Of a DNA stretch of 64,000 bases, positions 1 to 14,900 are shown in pieces. The notes under the pieces were generated by a model. It ran no database searches. It was not told where the DNA came from and worked only from the letters and a program-made list of their open reading frames with translations. Positions within the stretch are counted from its first letter, which is position 1. Each line of letters opens with the position of its first letter. Source of the DNA: Hydractinia symbiolongicarpus (taxonomy: Eukaryota; Cnidaria; Hydrozoa; Anthoathecata; Hydractiniidae); the NCBI RefSeq assembly GCF_029227915.1, contig NC_079882.1, positions 5,394,001-5,458,000 on the forward strand. Direction: 5' to 3'. The position numbers and the translations under genes are program-made.

Positions 1-489
1 TCTAAAAGAATGATCTGATATCTACTCCAGCATTTATATTTTTGATTTGCTGTTTGAACTCTTTGACATAGCGTTGGTGCGTCTTCTTGTTGGTGTCAGT
101 GTAAAGTATCAAGAAAAAGGGTTTCTGCATTCATTTTTACACACGGGACCAATGTTAATAAAATTCAATCGACAAACCAGATTTTTTCATAATTAATAAT
201 AAGAGGGTTGGATTTCATGGTGGAAAGTTCGTTGAAGAATTATTCATCGTAGCACACCACTTCGCAGTCTCAATTAAAATCCACAAATTTATTACACTTT
301 TCTTAAATCATGAATATCTTCCCTGAAGTTTGCTTTCTATTCAAGAATCGCGAAAATATAACATGCGAACTATTATTACTACTCAGTTGTCTTTTTTAAA
401 TTTATGTGATCAAATTTATGAAATCAATTTTACCACCATTAATGTGAAGAAATAAAAAATGTCTTTACTTTTATAACAGTTTTTGATTG

Positions 490-660
490 AGTGCGCAAAA
501 GTTCAAATTAACCGAAAAAACTGTTCGAGATAGCAAAATGTTCGAAATAACGGAGTTTGAGTTAGGCAGCACAAAAAAATGACCAACAGAAAGCGGATGT
601 TTGCAATAAAGAATGTTCGAATTTAGCGGAATTCGAATTAACGGATGTGTACTGTATTGG
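490..660. mobile_element. Pogo/Tc1-like transposon end fragment
   Basis: The stretch has repeated GTTCGAA/TTCGAATT words and an inverted pairing of GTTCGAAATAACGG with GAATTAACGGATGT. It ends in GTGTACTGTA, which resembles the terminal inverted repeats of Tigger/pogo elements. No transposase is present. The rest of 1-2470 shows no gene-like coding pattern. Confidence 0.4.
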
Positions 661-2472
661 TTGTTTGGAGAATTGCCTCAACATTCAATAAAATTGTAAA
701 AGTCGAGACAAACCAGTGGTTGTCAAACATTCCTTCCAACAATTTCGACAAGATCAAAAAAAACATTTGAATTTGTCAATGGAATGTTTACTATTGGAAT
801 GCGCCAATAAAAATAACATTATCATTTACAAGCATTTCTCTGAATCCGAGCCTGTCTTCGATTATCAATTCGATAATCAATATTTTTAAATATCTATTTT
901 GCCCTCTCCTTTTTATTCACTCTCTTGTTTTAGCACGTGTTGCCTTTTCGTCATCTAAATCAAAAAGCTCATTCAGTAACACAACAAGCACTACAGACCT
1001 CTTTTTGTTATCCACAATTTTGTTTTTAAAGGATGAATGAACGATTAAACTTTCATTCAAACGTTGCACGAAAAAAGTGCTAACAAGTCGATCCAACATG
1101 AAGTTTTTCATCCAACATGTGAGAAGCGTGTTGGATGAAATGTTGGTCTAATTTGCCTCGGCCTTCATCGTTAAAACAAAATGTCGGGAAAAAGTGACCA
1201 AATTTGTCTCGGCGACTATTTTTTAGAAGCCGAATTTTTTGCCGATTTTTTTGTTCCAACCAACCGTTTTTACCGTTTTTATTTTTTTATATACTAAGTT
1301 TTGTCCTTTGATAATTGTCTTTTGCTTTAAAACCACAATGCCTCAAAAAATAAAGATCTGTTTATACACAAAGTGCTTATAATTGACGGTTTCGGTATTG
1401 TGACGCTACAAGTATTCACTAAAACATTGGGACAACGAGGATTTTTTTAAAGAATCTTTGAAGCGCTAATGCAGATGCGTAGACCAAGTAAGCAGCGATT
1501 GAAATTCAGTGGTAGTTTTTAACACGAAATAATTATATAAACAATTCAGACCAAAGCCTCTAAAGGTCCGAAACTTTGAAAAAAGGCTTGTTCCTACGTC
1601 AACAGCAATTTCGACATTTATCAAGTTTGGATTATATCTGACCAAAGGAAATGCACAATTTACTTCGATACATTGTATTTTAATGGATAATGTGGAAGGC
1701 ATAATGAAAAATATTTTTCTTGTTTCTTAACTTGAAAGATTGCAGGCGCTACACAACATGACTAAGCTTTCCATTCACATATATATATTTTAAATTATTC
1801 ACATACATAACCACAAGCTCCTCAAAAAAATACAATGACGGCTGAAAATAACTTTGTATGATGATGTAAACATTAATTTACTTCTTTAATCTCACAAAAT
1901 TTTGCCAAAAAAAAGAAAATAAACTTTTTACGAGAAGGCAACTGAAATTCAAAATGAACTTTATTCATGCGAGAATTAACTTTTCGTCAATAATAAGCTT
2001 TTATGCAAGTCAATTTTTTCTCTTTTACGGTTATTAAAACAGAACGTTACACGTATTTTTTATGTAAGCAACCAGTTTATGATAAAATGTATTAATATCC
2101 TATTGGACATAAGAAACAATTTATGTTAAAGTTTTAAAACACATTATGTCGAAATCACATAAGGGAGTTAGTCCCCCTTTTCCATTATATAATCGATTCT
2201 TTTTCCTTCTTTTAGCCAGAATAAATATTAATAATTTTCTTAATTGTACATCTTACTGATAAGATTAGCCCCTTAGATTTTTAGCAACTCAAGTGCCAGA
2301 TCAAGTTGCATATAACATTACCAATTCTTCTTTTAAAAATTTCTAACATTAAATCTTTATAACAATTATTTATGTTCAATTTTTCATTCTCAGCAGGAAA
2401 ATCTTCTGTGTTGAATAACTTCTCTAAGAAAATAAGCATAAAGTTTTCAATATAGATGTTTATCAAAATTAT

Positions 2473-2922
2473 TTAAAAATGTAGTAAATAAAATCGCACG
2501 TACCCACATGTTTGTGTTTCTTGATCGACAAACTGATTTAAAACCTCTCCTGTGTTTTCTAAATCAAGAAATTCATAGTTTTCTTCTTCATCGTCATCCG
2601 CAACTTCAAAATCTTTCTTCGGTTGATTTGGAAAGGATCTTTCTTCACTAGGATCGTTGTGATAGTCAGTGAAATCTAAGTAGTTCTCTTCTTCAATTCC
2701 AGTGAAGCTATGTTCTTGTGAGTAATGATTATTCCGTGGAATTCTAAATATTTGAATTTGACAAAACATTTCAACAAAAGCAAATAAAATTAATCGAATA
2801 ATAAATTTCAACAAATATTCTTTCGTAGTAACTCACTGATCGCAATCTGTTGACCCTGCATTGTCCCATGGTAGCAACTTGTAGACCTTTCCAATGGATT
2901 GAGCGCTGAAAAAACTCTGCGA
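2473..2922 (-). CDS. RTK C-terminal tail exons (end uncertain)
   Basis: Exon 2922-2837 is followed by an exon starting at 2743. The second is acidic and tyrosine-bearing ([24 protein letters not shown]), giving plausible phosphotyrosine docking sites. The reading frame stops at 2473. A GTACGT donor at 2503 could instead splice onward. Trial joins to acceptors near 2424 give only a few more codons before a stop, so either ending changes the protein little. Transcript evidence is needed to choose. Confidence 0.6.
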
Positions 2923-5900
2923 CTATATAAAACGAAATATATTCCAAGTAATAACAACAACAACAACAAAACGTTAACAACAACAACAACAACAAAAACA
3001 ATGATAATAATAGCAATAAAATAACACGCACATGACTTGTCAACACCTGATCAATTTCATTTCTAAGGTCAAAGAAACTTGGCCTTTTTTCAGGTTGGTC
3101 CGCCCAACATTTTAACATTATATCATGTAACTCAGTAGCACAATGTTCAGGTTTCTCCATACGTGAACCATCACGCAAATATTTCATTAGCTCTGAATTT
3201 TTGATTGCAGGATACGGAGAGGATCCCAGCGTGTAGATTTCCCAAAGCAAAACACCGAAACTCCATCTAAATAAGCATATTTATTATTCAGTTTAAACTT
3301 ACATGTTACCCTCGACTTTATTAAATACTGACACAAAACATAAGCTCTTTATAATTTTTTCGCTAGTCGTAAAAAATAGAAAGAAAAACATTACTGTTTT
3401 CTTACACATCACTCTTCGATGTATATTTTTGGTACAATATTGCTTCCGGTGCCATCCATTTGATTGGCAATAAACCCTCATCCTCTTTCTGATAATATTC
3501 TTTACCATTTGTTCCCCTGGCTAAACCAAAATCTGCAATCTTTACACTCATATCTTCTGTTAACAAGATATTCCTGGCTGCCAAGTCTCGATGTACGCAC
3601 TAAATAAATGGTATTGTGTTTTTTTTATGAGACAAGAATAGCCACAAAAATAATAATAACATTAAAGAAATACCTTTCTTTGTTCCAGGAAATTCATTCC
3701 TTCTCCTATTTGGACAGATATCCAGGTGATTTGAAACAACGTCAAACTTTCACAAAGTCGCTCCCACGATGGTTGAAAATCATCTCTTCTCAAGCGCAAA
3801 TGATCAAGTAATGAACCTTTCGAGCAGTATTCAAAGATAACAAACAAATTTTCTCCTCTTGTGCAAGCTCCCAGAAGATTGACAATATTCCTGTGTTCAC
3901 CAATATGAATTAGAAGTTTAAGCTCGTTTGCTAAGTCCTTATACTCCATATCGGTTGCACCATCTGAAATATTCAATTTTAGTGTTGTCAAAGCAATAGC
4001 AGCTCAAATGTTCAACACCCATCGTGCATAAAATTCTTATAAAAAAACCTTTTTTATCAGTGGAGTTCAGTGCGCACACAGGGGAGCGCCCATTAGTGGT
4101 AGGCAACACGCTGATAAGAATTTAGTTTGATTTTAAAAAGGTGTTTTTTTACCGCCGAGCTCTCAAATCAACATAGCCAAGCCGCGGTACTAAGTGTTGT
4201 AATTTCGTTAAAGAAAGAAAATTTTCCGTGTCAGAAAAAATCCCAAAATTAACAGAATAAATAAAAATTCACGAGCATTAACTTTCGCAAACAGCTTTTA
4301 TTTTAACATATTTTAGGAAAATAAACTTTCGAGAGTATAGATCAACCACGAGAGTTTCTACCTATCTAACAGTAACAGCGAAAATACCAAACAATAACTA
4401 AAGTCACCATTGTATCCGTCAAAGATTGTAATGACAAAAGCAATGCACAAAGAGTTCAACAAAGCACAGCAAAGTCTTTTACCTTTTAATTTCTTCACAG
4501 CAACGACTGTTCGTCTCCGTCTCTTCTTAAAGGGATTTCTCAGTTGAAAGCGGGTATTTTTGTCACCTTTTCTTGGGTGGAAGTTCTCCATTCCAACTGC
4601 GGTAGCCATCCAGACTTCACCAAAAGCTCCTTCACCCAACACACGTACGAAAGTGATGGATTTTCTTGGAAACTCAAAGTTATCATCGTAACTTAGATTG
4701 TTGCATTGTTCCAATATGCTTCGATCAGGATCCAGCTGACGAATATAAAAATTCTTGGTCAAAATATACCACAAAGTATAAATAACCTAACACCCTAAGC
4801 TGAAAATTAAGATCAAAATTTTTCTTAGTTAACGCACAGATCAGGTGGTGGCCAGTGTATCAACTTGAATACTTTTTTTCAAATACGTTCTTGCTAAAGA
4901 GCTAATAATGCAAATAAAATTTTCTGATTAAGAATATAGTCGAAATATGGTAATATTTTGAATTAACTGGACAAAAGTAAATCCTTGGGAAAGCACTTAG
5001 CTACTTAGCTGGAGATGCCGAAGTAAAAACTGATTTTTCACATCATAAAACAAAATTGACGGTTAAAAATTTAAAATTACTTGTTAGAATTATTAAAATT
5101 GTTCTGTGCAACTAGTTTCTATCATCTTATGTGCAAAATATATATATAAGATCAAAATCTTGCATCATACCTTCATCGTAGTCTGTCTTTGTAGAAAACG
5201 GTTAACCTTTTTCTTCATTTTTCTTCGATAACAGTAAACAGACAAAAAGATGGCTATTATGGCAACTGTCACTACAACTGAAAACGCAGTGATCATATCT
5301 GTCTTTGAGTTGTTATTAATGACCCTCTCTAAAGAAATTCAATTTACCCTTTCATGCCTGGTTCCTAGTTATTGGGTCAAGTGAAAACTGTGTCGTGTTC
5401 TTGCATGGAAGAAGGACGCAGTTATTTAACTACTGAAAAAAGGCGGCGAAATTATTTTCCAACTGTAGTTAAATGACAGTCATCAACGAGAAAAACCAAA
5501 ACACAACACAGGATGCACATTTATAACAGTGTTTCCAACACTGAAGTGGCTATGCTGTATAAATATTCGGACTAATAATAATGATAAAGTTTGGGACTTT
5601 TTCAAATTTTGGCGAAAAATTTCAGACCTATTAAACACCGATTAAATCAAAAAAAAAAAGATTAAATAAACCCATTCAAATTACACACATTTTGTCAATA
5701 TCAACTTACGAATTTTAATCGGCGAAACATCATCAAGTTCTGCTACAAAACCTTGTGATTTATACATCACTTCAATGTGATAAGATCTGTTGAGCCAGAG
5801 ATCTTCAATTCGAAATGAATCTGGACTCTTGCATGGCGATAACCATTCAATCTCCCATTTACCAAGTGTGCCCAACATTATCTGAACTTCTTCATTTAAT

Positions 5901-8900
5901 GTATTATCCCATTGAATTTTGACTGAATCTTCATCTCTTGAAGTGACTCGTAAATTTTCTGGTTTCGTGATGTTTTGATGAAATGCTTAAAAAACGTAGG
6001 TTTAACTTAACATTTTGAATAAGTAAAAACTTGATTTTTATGTAAGACTTCCCCTTTTTTTACTTGCAACATTTTGCCTTCTATTTTACCAGAACTTTTA
6101 AACAGAATGTTTTAAATATTCTGTTTATTTTACAGAAATCATCATTCAATACGGAAAACTATTAGGACTCTAATAATTAAAAAAGAAAAAACGAATTAGA
6201 CTAGCAGACTAGTAGATTCTTTTTTAATGAAAAAACGCAACCCTATCTTTAAAAGTATGATCTAGTTTCTGTTCTTTCACTATGCTTTAAAATATAAATC
6301 AATCTTTAATAAAATTTCTACGTACTAGAATTGGCAACGTTTCTTTTGACATTCGAAGTCGCGTTCATTGCATCTGACAACTGGAAGATGTACTGACCAA
6401 GAATGTTGGTATTGGTATTGCCAGTAAGAAAATCACTCCTTGTGCGATCGTGTAATTCAGAGAACTCGATCACTTTCCAAGGTTGTTCTGAATATAACGT
6501 TAACGCACCAGAACTATCGAGTCGATAATATTTCAGAATAAGGAATGTGCGGTTGAATATGTTTTGAGCAAGTGTCACTTGAAACGTGTGTTTTAACTTT
6601 GGATTGTTATGCAAGGGAACATTAATGTAGGTTATTACTACAGCATTCTGAATGGCTTCGGAAACATTTTTTAGATCATCTTCAATCATTTGCATTACTT
6701 TATCTTCAAATACTTCCCGGTAGTAGATGTCACCTTCTAACGTTGTATCGAGATCAAGGTGGTAGGGAGCTATAATTGTGTGACGGTACTTAAAATACCG
6801 ATTGTAGTCCACCTTGTGTGTTATATTCCCTGATGGGGTGATCAAACCGTTTGTTGTAATCTAGAAAAATAGTAAAGGATGCAGTATCTATTGCAGCGTT
6901 GTGAAAAACTGTCGACACAACTTTTCTAAGCCCTCACAAAATATATATAAATCAAAATTTTGAAATATGTGTATAAAAAAGGGGGCAAAGGTGTTTCTAA
7001 TAATTTATTTATTTATTTACTTACATAAAGGCTATTTACAAAGCCTGAATGCAAGTTAATTGGATTTTTGAGTTCTAACAATTCAGCGTAATTATCCCCA
7101 CGCATCATCGTACGGTCACCATTTTCTTTTCCGTAAGGATAAAATACTAGAAGACATAAACAAAGAAATAGTATTAATGGTATTTGCAAATAAACGTTTG
7201 CAGTGAACAATTTCAAAAGATTTCAAATGTTGATCCTCGTTTTTCGCGAATATGGTTTTTTTAGCGAATTTCTCATTATATCGAACAAAATGTCTTGGTC
7301 CCTTGATTTTTCGCTAAAAAAGGTCTCATAAAATACCTCTATTTAACGAACTCGCTTTTAACGAATTTCTCATTATATCGAACAATAATATCTTGACACA
7401 ACGCATGATTTACCCTAGAGCGAATAGTACCACATTTTGGAATCTGAATGATTCGAATCACCAAAATCGAATGAACGGCATTCGAAATTCAATCTTTGAA
7501 TTTTATTCAATTGTTTGTTTACATTTTTTTGTTTAAAAAATGTTGGCTGCTAAGAGAAAGAGGGTGAGCCTCGGTGAAAAGTATGAGGCTATCAAAGAAA
7601 TTGAATCCGGTATTAAGCCATCTAAAGTTGCCGAAAAGTATGACGTTCCTAGAAATTCAGTATCGACATGGCTTAAAAAAAAGATGAGATCAAAAATACT
7701 TTCAAGTCCGGTGAAGTTAGGTCGAAAAGGAAGAATATGAGAATCGGCAAGAATGATGATTTAGAGAAAGCACTATTTACTTGGTTTAAAAAAAATGCGA
7801 GCAAACAACTTACCAGTCAATGGGACAGTTGTTAAGGGAACAACAATAGGCTATGCAAAAGAACTTCAAATTAAGAAATTCACGGCTTCAAATTGATGGT
7901 TTGAAAAGTTGAAAACAAGATTTAATGTTCAAAGCTTCAGAGATGCAGTCTTTTTGAAGAGGAAGAGGTAGCATTTAATATGAGAAGGCATCTGGAGCAG
8001 TTCAATCTAGTATACGATGTCAAGAATCGAAAAAGCAACAAACAACCATTGAAAATTTCTTTCATAGACTTTTTTGATTCTTTATGAAACTGTTCATGTA
8101 ACTCTTTATAAGTATTAAACTAAGCAGTACTAAAATATCGTGAATTTATTAGATTTAACCCATTTTTGAAAAGTTCGCTTTTAACGAATTCCTCATTATA
8201 GCGAACTAAATTGCTCAGTCCCCTTAAGGGTCAACTGTATAATTACTCAGTAAGGTCAGCTCTAAATACATTAATTAACCATATTCTGCTGACTTATAAG
8301 CCCAGAGGATTCTACAAAATGTCAAGGTCGCAGAAACATGGCAGAGATTTTAATAATCTGCACCGGTTAATCATCGCCTAATTTTAGAATAGAGCACTTA
8401 CCTAGTTTTCACTTTCTTATGGGGACATCACAGATTACAAAAGGGTAGAAAAGTTATCCATATCCGCCCTAGGTTAATGCTGCATAAAACTAAAACAAGT
8501 TATCGAAAAAAATCACGAATTTTATAATTTGAATGCTAATGCACTGCGAGGATGAAAAACTTGCCATAGTTTTAAGTTTGCAGATAAAATAAGTGTAGAA
8601 AATTTGAACTAATAATGATGTCAAATTTCTTGTACCTGTGTACAAACTTACCAGCTCGAGAGCAGTTTTTGGAAGTTAGTAAGTGCACATGTCTTCCTTG
8701 TATCCCGACATTTGTCTGTTTTTGCAATTTCCTACTGTTTAAAATGCTCGCGAACAACTTACTTCCACAAGCAAGTTCATAGTATGCAACATAAGCAAAA
8801 GCAGAATCGAGACTTTGATAATTTAATATGGCATAGGTTTCGTAGCCGTCTGTTGCTAGCACAGCTTGAAACGTGTTTCCTCTCGATGGCTTCTGTTCAG

Positions 8901-11900
8901 TTGCTATGTTAACGTAACTAACAACAATAACATTACGTGCGCTAAAATTGCGATGATTATTATATCGAGCGATGTCTTCGTTGACAGCATCCAAGTCGGC
9001 CTGGTTGAAGCTTTCTCTGAAGTAAATAGCTCCTCCGTTATATATGTTCAACTGGAACGGCTTGTAATAAATTGCAAGAAGGGTGGAGATAGTCGCAAAT
9101 TCTTTAGCAGGGCGTATTGCAGAGATAAAGCCATGTTGATGTAACTATGATAATAGCAAAAACGTTACATGTTAACCACATGTAAAATTAAAAAGTTAGG
9201 AGAATTTTACGTTTGAGTCGACCATTGCACAAAATTTAACTAAGCAAATTTGCTAAAAGAGCTTAGGAAAAAGGATAAGAATAAACACAGAAATAGCATA
9301 AATTACAATTTAAAAGCTGTGGCTACCTTAAGCAAGTGTTAGGGTTAGGGTTAGACACAAAAGTGTGCCCATAATCGCAAAAAAGGCTTTGATTATGGAA
9401 GTTTCTTTACTGAAAATGAAAAATTGTTTCTTGGATTTAACCAAATAACCTAAACCTCGAACTCCAAGTCTGCTGTAAACATTGCTAAGTTTTAAATGCG
9501 TGAATCTGATATAGAAAGAATCAATGTAATCACTAGTGGCGACAAGATTTGAAATTAGCCGTCCTGTTTAATTATATTTTATTCATTATTGCAGTTAATA
9601 ACAAAATGATGATACAAAAATTTTAAGATGCGTTACCAGGAACTTGAGAACTTGATTGGAAAACATTAGAAACGGCCGTGAAAGGCTGATAACTAAAGCT
9701 TCTTCCTCGACATGGTCAAATCGCATATCGTTGGTGGATTCTCCATACGGGTAAAGTACTGAAAGAGAAAGACAATACAAAGCATAAAAGTAAATCATTT
9801 TTAAATAGGAACTCTAGGAATGTTCTTGATACGCATACAACGGTATATTAAATTACTATACTTTGTTGTTTAAAATGCTTTGATTCGAAAAAGTTTTGTC
9901 AAGAGAAATTATAGCCATTTGAAGAAATTACTTTATTTTTGTAAATTTAAATCCGATCTGCAAATGAAACACATCCCTGCCCGAGAAATCCCATTTGGAA
10001 ATGAACGAAATTATAATTTCTCGGAAGACAGCGTTGAGTAACGCTATGTTCTGCTGTATTTTTGGTTTGTTGCTAAAATTACGAATATTTAAAATGAATC
10101 GCTTCAAAACTTGTTAATTGGATGCAAAATCGGGCTTTCTAAGATGTATTTTTATCCAATAAATCGATCGAACTCTTTGGAAATAAATTTATGTAATGTT
10201 TGATTTGTAAGGGTTGATTAAATGAAGCAATTTTGACTATTAAAAACTTGTATAAAGAAAGATAACAGAATAACTTGCCATTTCTTAACTTGCATTTTTT
10301 GGCTGTTAACGATAAGACATATCCTCCAAAGAAATCTTTTCCCTCATACGCTTTCAATAATTTACTCTCCCAATTACGTCCAAGCCGAAAACGATTACAA
10401 CGACGCTCTCCAAATCCAATTCTTACCATATCTGACAGAGGTGGAGATCGAAAATTTAAAATAACATATGAGTTATTATCATCCGAAACGAAAACTGCTT
10501 GAAAGGTAAGTCTTTGCTTCCTACTATTGTAAGGAACAGCGTTTTCATACGTTATAACAACACCCTGGGTTGCTTTGAAGTTTGTTGATAAAAAAGTGTT
10601 TACTTCTCGAGACGCTTTTTGAAGCCAATATTTATTGTAAGTTTCCCGATAGTACACCACGCTGGTTTTACTGGCTAAAAACTCCATGTTGTATATGGCG
10701 ACAAAGCTGGTAAAAGGTTCAGTGGCGTTATTCATTGTGATTCTGTCTTCTAAGGGATTATTGGCTGATACGTAACCGTGCAAATTAATCTAAAACAGAA
10801 ACATTCCATCAAATATGACAAAAGTTGATGAGATATTCGTAACAGTATAAATAAAAACGAAAAAACTTTTTTTTTTACTTACAAACAGATCTTGAGCATG
10901 ATTTGATAAGAACATCATCGGACGTCTCAAATGAAGTTTGGCATTATACCCATTAATCAATGCTAGCCTTTTGTCAGAATACCTTAGGCCATAGGGATAT
11001 AATCCTAAAAAAACAAACATGTTTAAAAACCCGGCTATCTTCTGCTTAGATTTCCCAAAGCCTTTCAAAAGTGATTTAAAATCAGACCAAGGTCGGCGAG
11101 AACTCCTTATCAACCTCAACGCTTTCAACACATTCTCTTCAAACATGATTGTTCGTTGACCTTGTTTTTCCTCTATTTAAAATTTCATCTTTGTCATCAG
11201 CTATCTAACTATAAAATTTTTAGTGTTCTCTAAATTGATAACGAAAGTTTGAAAATGATCCATCGTTAAACTTTATTTTAATCATCTCATTAAAATTTCG
11301 CCAGTCAAGACCAAGAATGTTTAAACAGCTCATATCTCTTATTACGGAGTTATACAAATGGAAATTAACTGTGCATTAATGGTTTACAGGAAACCTTCAT
11401 TCCATCTACAGTTTTTTAAACTTCGTTGAAGAGAAACTGCCTTGGTCTCTTAAAAAAACAGTCTCTCATTGTAATAATACGCAAAAATTCTGTCCGTCTA
11501 AAAAATACCGTAACTAGAGTCCACATGGAACAAAAATGAGTTCATTTTTTCAAAGTCTAAATGCCATAAATCGCAAAGACAGAACAATTTTCATTATGGA
11601 CAGATCATCAATATTTTTAACTTTTTGTCTGTCTATGTGGATTTTTTAACGTGGGGCGTGCAACTAGTCTAATAAATATACACCTACCTGGAAAATTAAT
11701 TTTCTTGGTTAAAGAAAACACATATTCTCCAGTTTTGTTACAGTTCGAAGTAGATAATAAAGACTGGCTATTGTGTGGCTTTACTGCTTCGTATAAGTGA
11801 GTGAAAGGCTCAGAATATCCAACCAAAGCGCCATTGTCATCCAATCTAACATACTTTACAATTGCAAACAGCTTCTTGTTATCTGTGATTAAAGTAACTT

Positions 11901-14900
11901 GAAAAGTTTGAGCACTGGTGATATTCACTGCGGATGGAACATCAATATACGTTACGACGAGGGCATGTTTGCCAGTGAAACTGACATTAAAGGTTTTGCG
12001 TATGGTCTCACTTGCTTTCTGCATCAAATCCTTGTCAAAACTTTTACGGTAAAACACGCTGCCACCATCACTAGTGTTGACTTGTACTTTATAGGCAGCA
12101 AAAACAGTTGCTTTGAATGATAAGTATTTACTATTCCATTGCTTGTCAGATATTACTCCATTTTCGTGTATCTATTTAAAAGTGAATGTCCGAATTAAAA
12201 CACATTGTCGGTGGCAAGAAGTAGATTTCATAAAAAAAATTGACGCTAAACAAAACAGTTCCTTTTAATTATCCATTATATCAAAGTACTTTAACATCCT
12301 TGAAGTTTATCACAATTTTTTTTTAAATGCTTTAAAATTTAACTTTGAAATTGGCGTACAAAGCTGCAAATAAACAAAGAAAAAACATTACATAAAGACC
12401 AGGAAATGTTTTTACAAGCTCGTGAGCTTGTATTAAAACGCAAATGTGTCCCACAAGAATGAAAATTTTTGCCTCTCTGAGCACCGAAACGGGAGTAGTC
12501 GTGTGTTCGAATCTCATCTTGGTAATTATTTTTACTTTTTTTTTTTTTTGATGTTATATAAGATAAGTGTTCAAAATCATTTTTTAACTAACTGGTAAAG
12601 TAAAAGTGTCTCCATCAAAGTTTACAAAGGTGAATGTAAGCAGACTTAAGGTCTCCCAAATGCCTGGAAAGTAGTCTGCAAAATTTCCACAACTTTACGT
12701 AAGAGAGAAACGAAGACAACCATCAACTTTATGCATTCCTCTTCTGGGCTTCAAATTCGAGGAGTTTTTCGTTCAAAAAGATATCACAAATCAATTTTGA
12801 AAAAATAACTGCATAGTGCGTAACAACTATTATAGCCTATCTGAATAGCATAATATGTCGTTTCTAACTTCGTAACAGAAATCACAATCTGATTGAGAGC
12901 TTTTTGTAAACTTTATTCGCGAGGTTGTTTACGTATATCATACGTCTTGTTTTTCTTGACTTAGCTTTTATGCACCACATTATCTACATTTTTTTCTCTC
13001 TGCGAAAAGCTAATTAACGGATATCTAACATGGGGAATCAAGGGTAAAAGTTCAAAAATGCAATCACTCATAAACAAAAGAAAAAGCATCGTAGATGCCT
13101 AACTTACATATAAATATTTGATCTTCTTTGAAAAGAATGGTATATATGATGCATAATATAATCTTACATATTTAGATCGTAAATATGTATCTCCATGTGC
13201 AGGACCATAAGGATACAACCCTTCTAAAAAAATAAATTAAGAAATGGTAACTGCGCAAAAAACAAAATCAAACTAAAGAAACTATCACAGAATGTAGTTA
13301 TCAAAAGATGTTGTAATTATATTCTATCTTTGAATGATTTTCGATCCTTTTTGTACTAAAACGTGTTTCTAGAGTGTGTTTCTGTAATAAGAATATAGGA
13401 TATGTTGTTCTCAAATAGCACATTTCCAAACGAGTATTGTTTTGTTTGTCTGTTTTATTCTCCTTATGTAGATAAAATTAACAATAAAAATTTGGACGAA
13501 AGAATAAATAAATTTTACACCTTATTTTTAATTGTATTTCATTTTTCGGCATCAAGGAGTTGTATTTTTTTCAGACAGTGCAGATAGTCGTAAACATTAG
13601 AACTCTACTTCCATCTGTACATGTGTTTTTACTACATCGCCTTCAAGAATAGCACTCGTATGCTACTCGTAATTAACTATGTCTCAAATGGGTTTTCGCA
13701 ACGTCAAAGATTTAAATTTCGTACTTTAACTCTTAAAGACATGGAACGAAGTTGCTACTGGGAAGTCTTTATTTCTGCAAAGTGGGCTTCACACATTTAC
13801 TAAAGATTTTATTTTAATTCGTTTTAGTGCATGTCTTCATATTTTTATTAACCGCTTAATGCAAATAATTTAAGTGTTATTATTGAAGGAAAAAAAGAAG
13901 CACACGCCAAATGATTTACTGTATATAGCCAGTAAATACTACGTAACTCGCGAAGTACCTTAAAAAAAATATTGCCATCTGTCCTAAAATATAAACCTTA
14001 ACCTTAATTTCTATTTAATTAATACATTGTCAAACACTTACTGTCTGTAATTCTGCAATCTGAAGAAGTTAAAGACATGACGTAACCTCCTGGGAAATTA
14101 CTTTGATTATACAAAGATAGCCATTCTTTCATCCAATCAAAAGGAATCTCCTGCGCTTGACAAGGTAATTCGGAGAAGCCAACATATGTTTTTTTCCCCA
14201 CTTCTGGGGCATCTTTATAATTAAAAATTGAGAATGATATGTTTCCATCTGATATAAGGATGACCTGGAACGAGTGGAAATTCCTCGGATTACTATACTC
14301 CGCAACATTATCGTACGTGACTATAACAGCGTGCGTGGCATTAAACGTGTTCTGGAAAGTTCTTCTAACTTCTGCAGAAGCTCTGTCAAGCAAAGTCTTG
14401 TTAAATGTTTCGCGATAATAAATACGATTGGAGGAACAGCCACGTAGGATAAGATCAGTGTTGTATGGAGACAAAACATGGTACCTAGTCGTTCTTAGAC
14501 GAACGTATATGAAGTTACTTGCTTTATAACTTGATGTAATGAAACCGTTTATACTGATCTAATGAAAGAAAGACAAAATAAATGCAATACTTCGAATGCT
14601 TAGATATTATGTTACTGTTTATTAATGATAACTGTAGTGGCATGTAGCGTGCGCCAAGATATCAAGAGTTAAAAGTTTGTGTCTGAAAGTTAGTCCATTA
14701 ACCATTGAACATGCAGCTGCAATAAACGTAAGGAGCAGGCAATTTGAGGGTAGGTGGAAAACATTAAAGGCTCTAAGGTGGAGGTGGAAAATAGACTGCT
14801 GAAGTGAAAATAATTTAACTTTTTGTTGCTTTCTGATAAATGTTTTTGTTTATTTTATAAACTTCTGTCGTCGGCTATCATTGTAACTAAACGTGCAATC

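Noticed and set aside
13160-13170. Early GTAAGA donor inside the NIDO 3 first exon
   Set aside because: Using it removes half of the conserved NIDO opening. The later donor at 13107 keeps both the domain and the phase.
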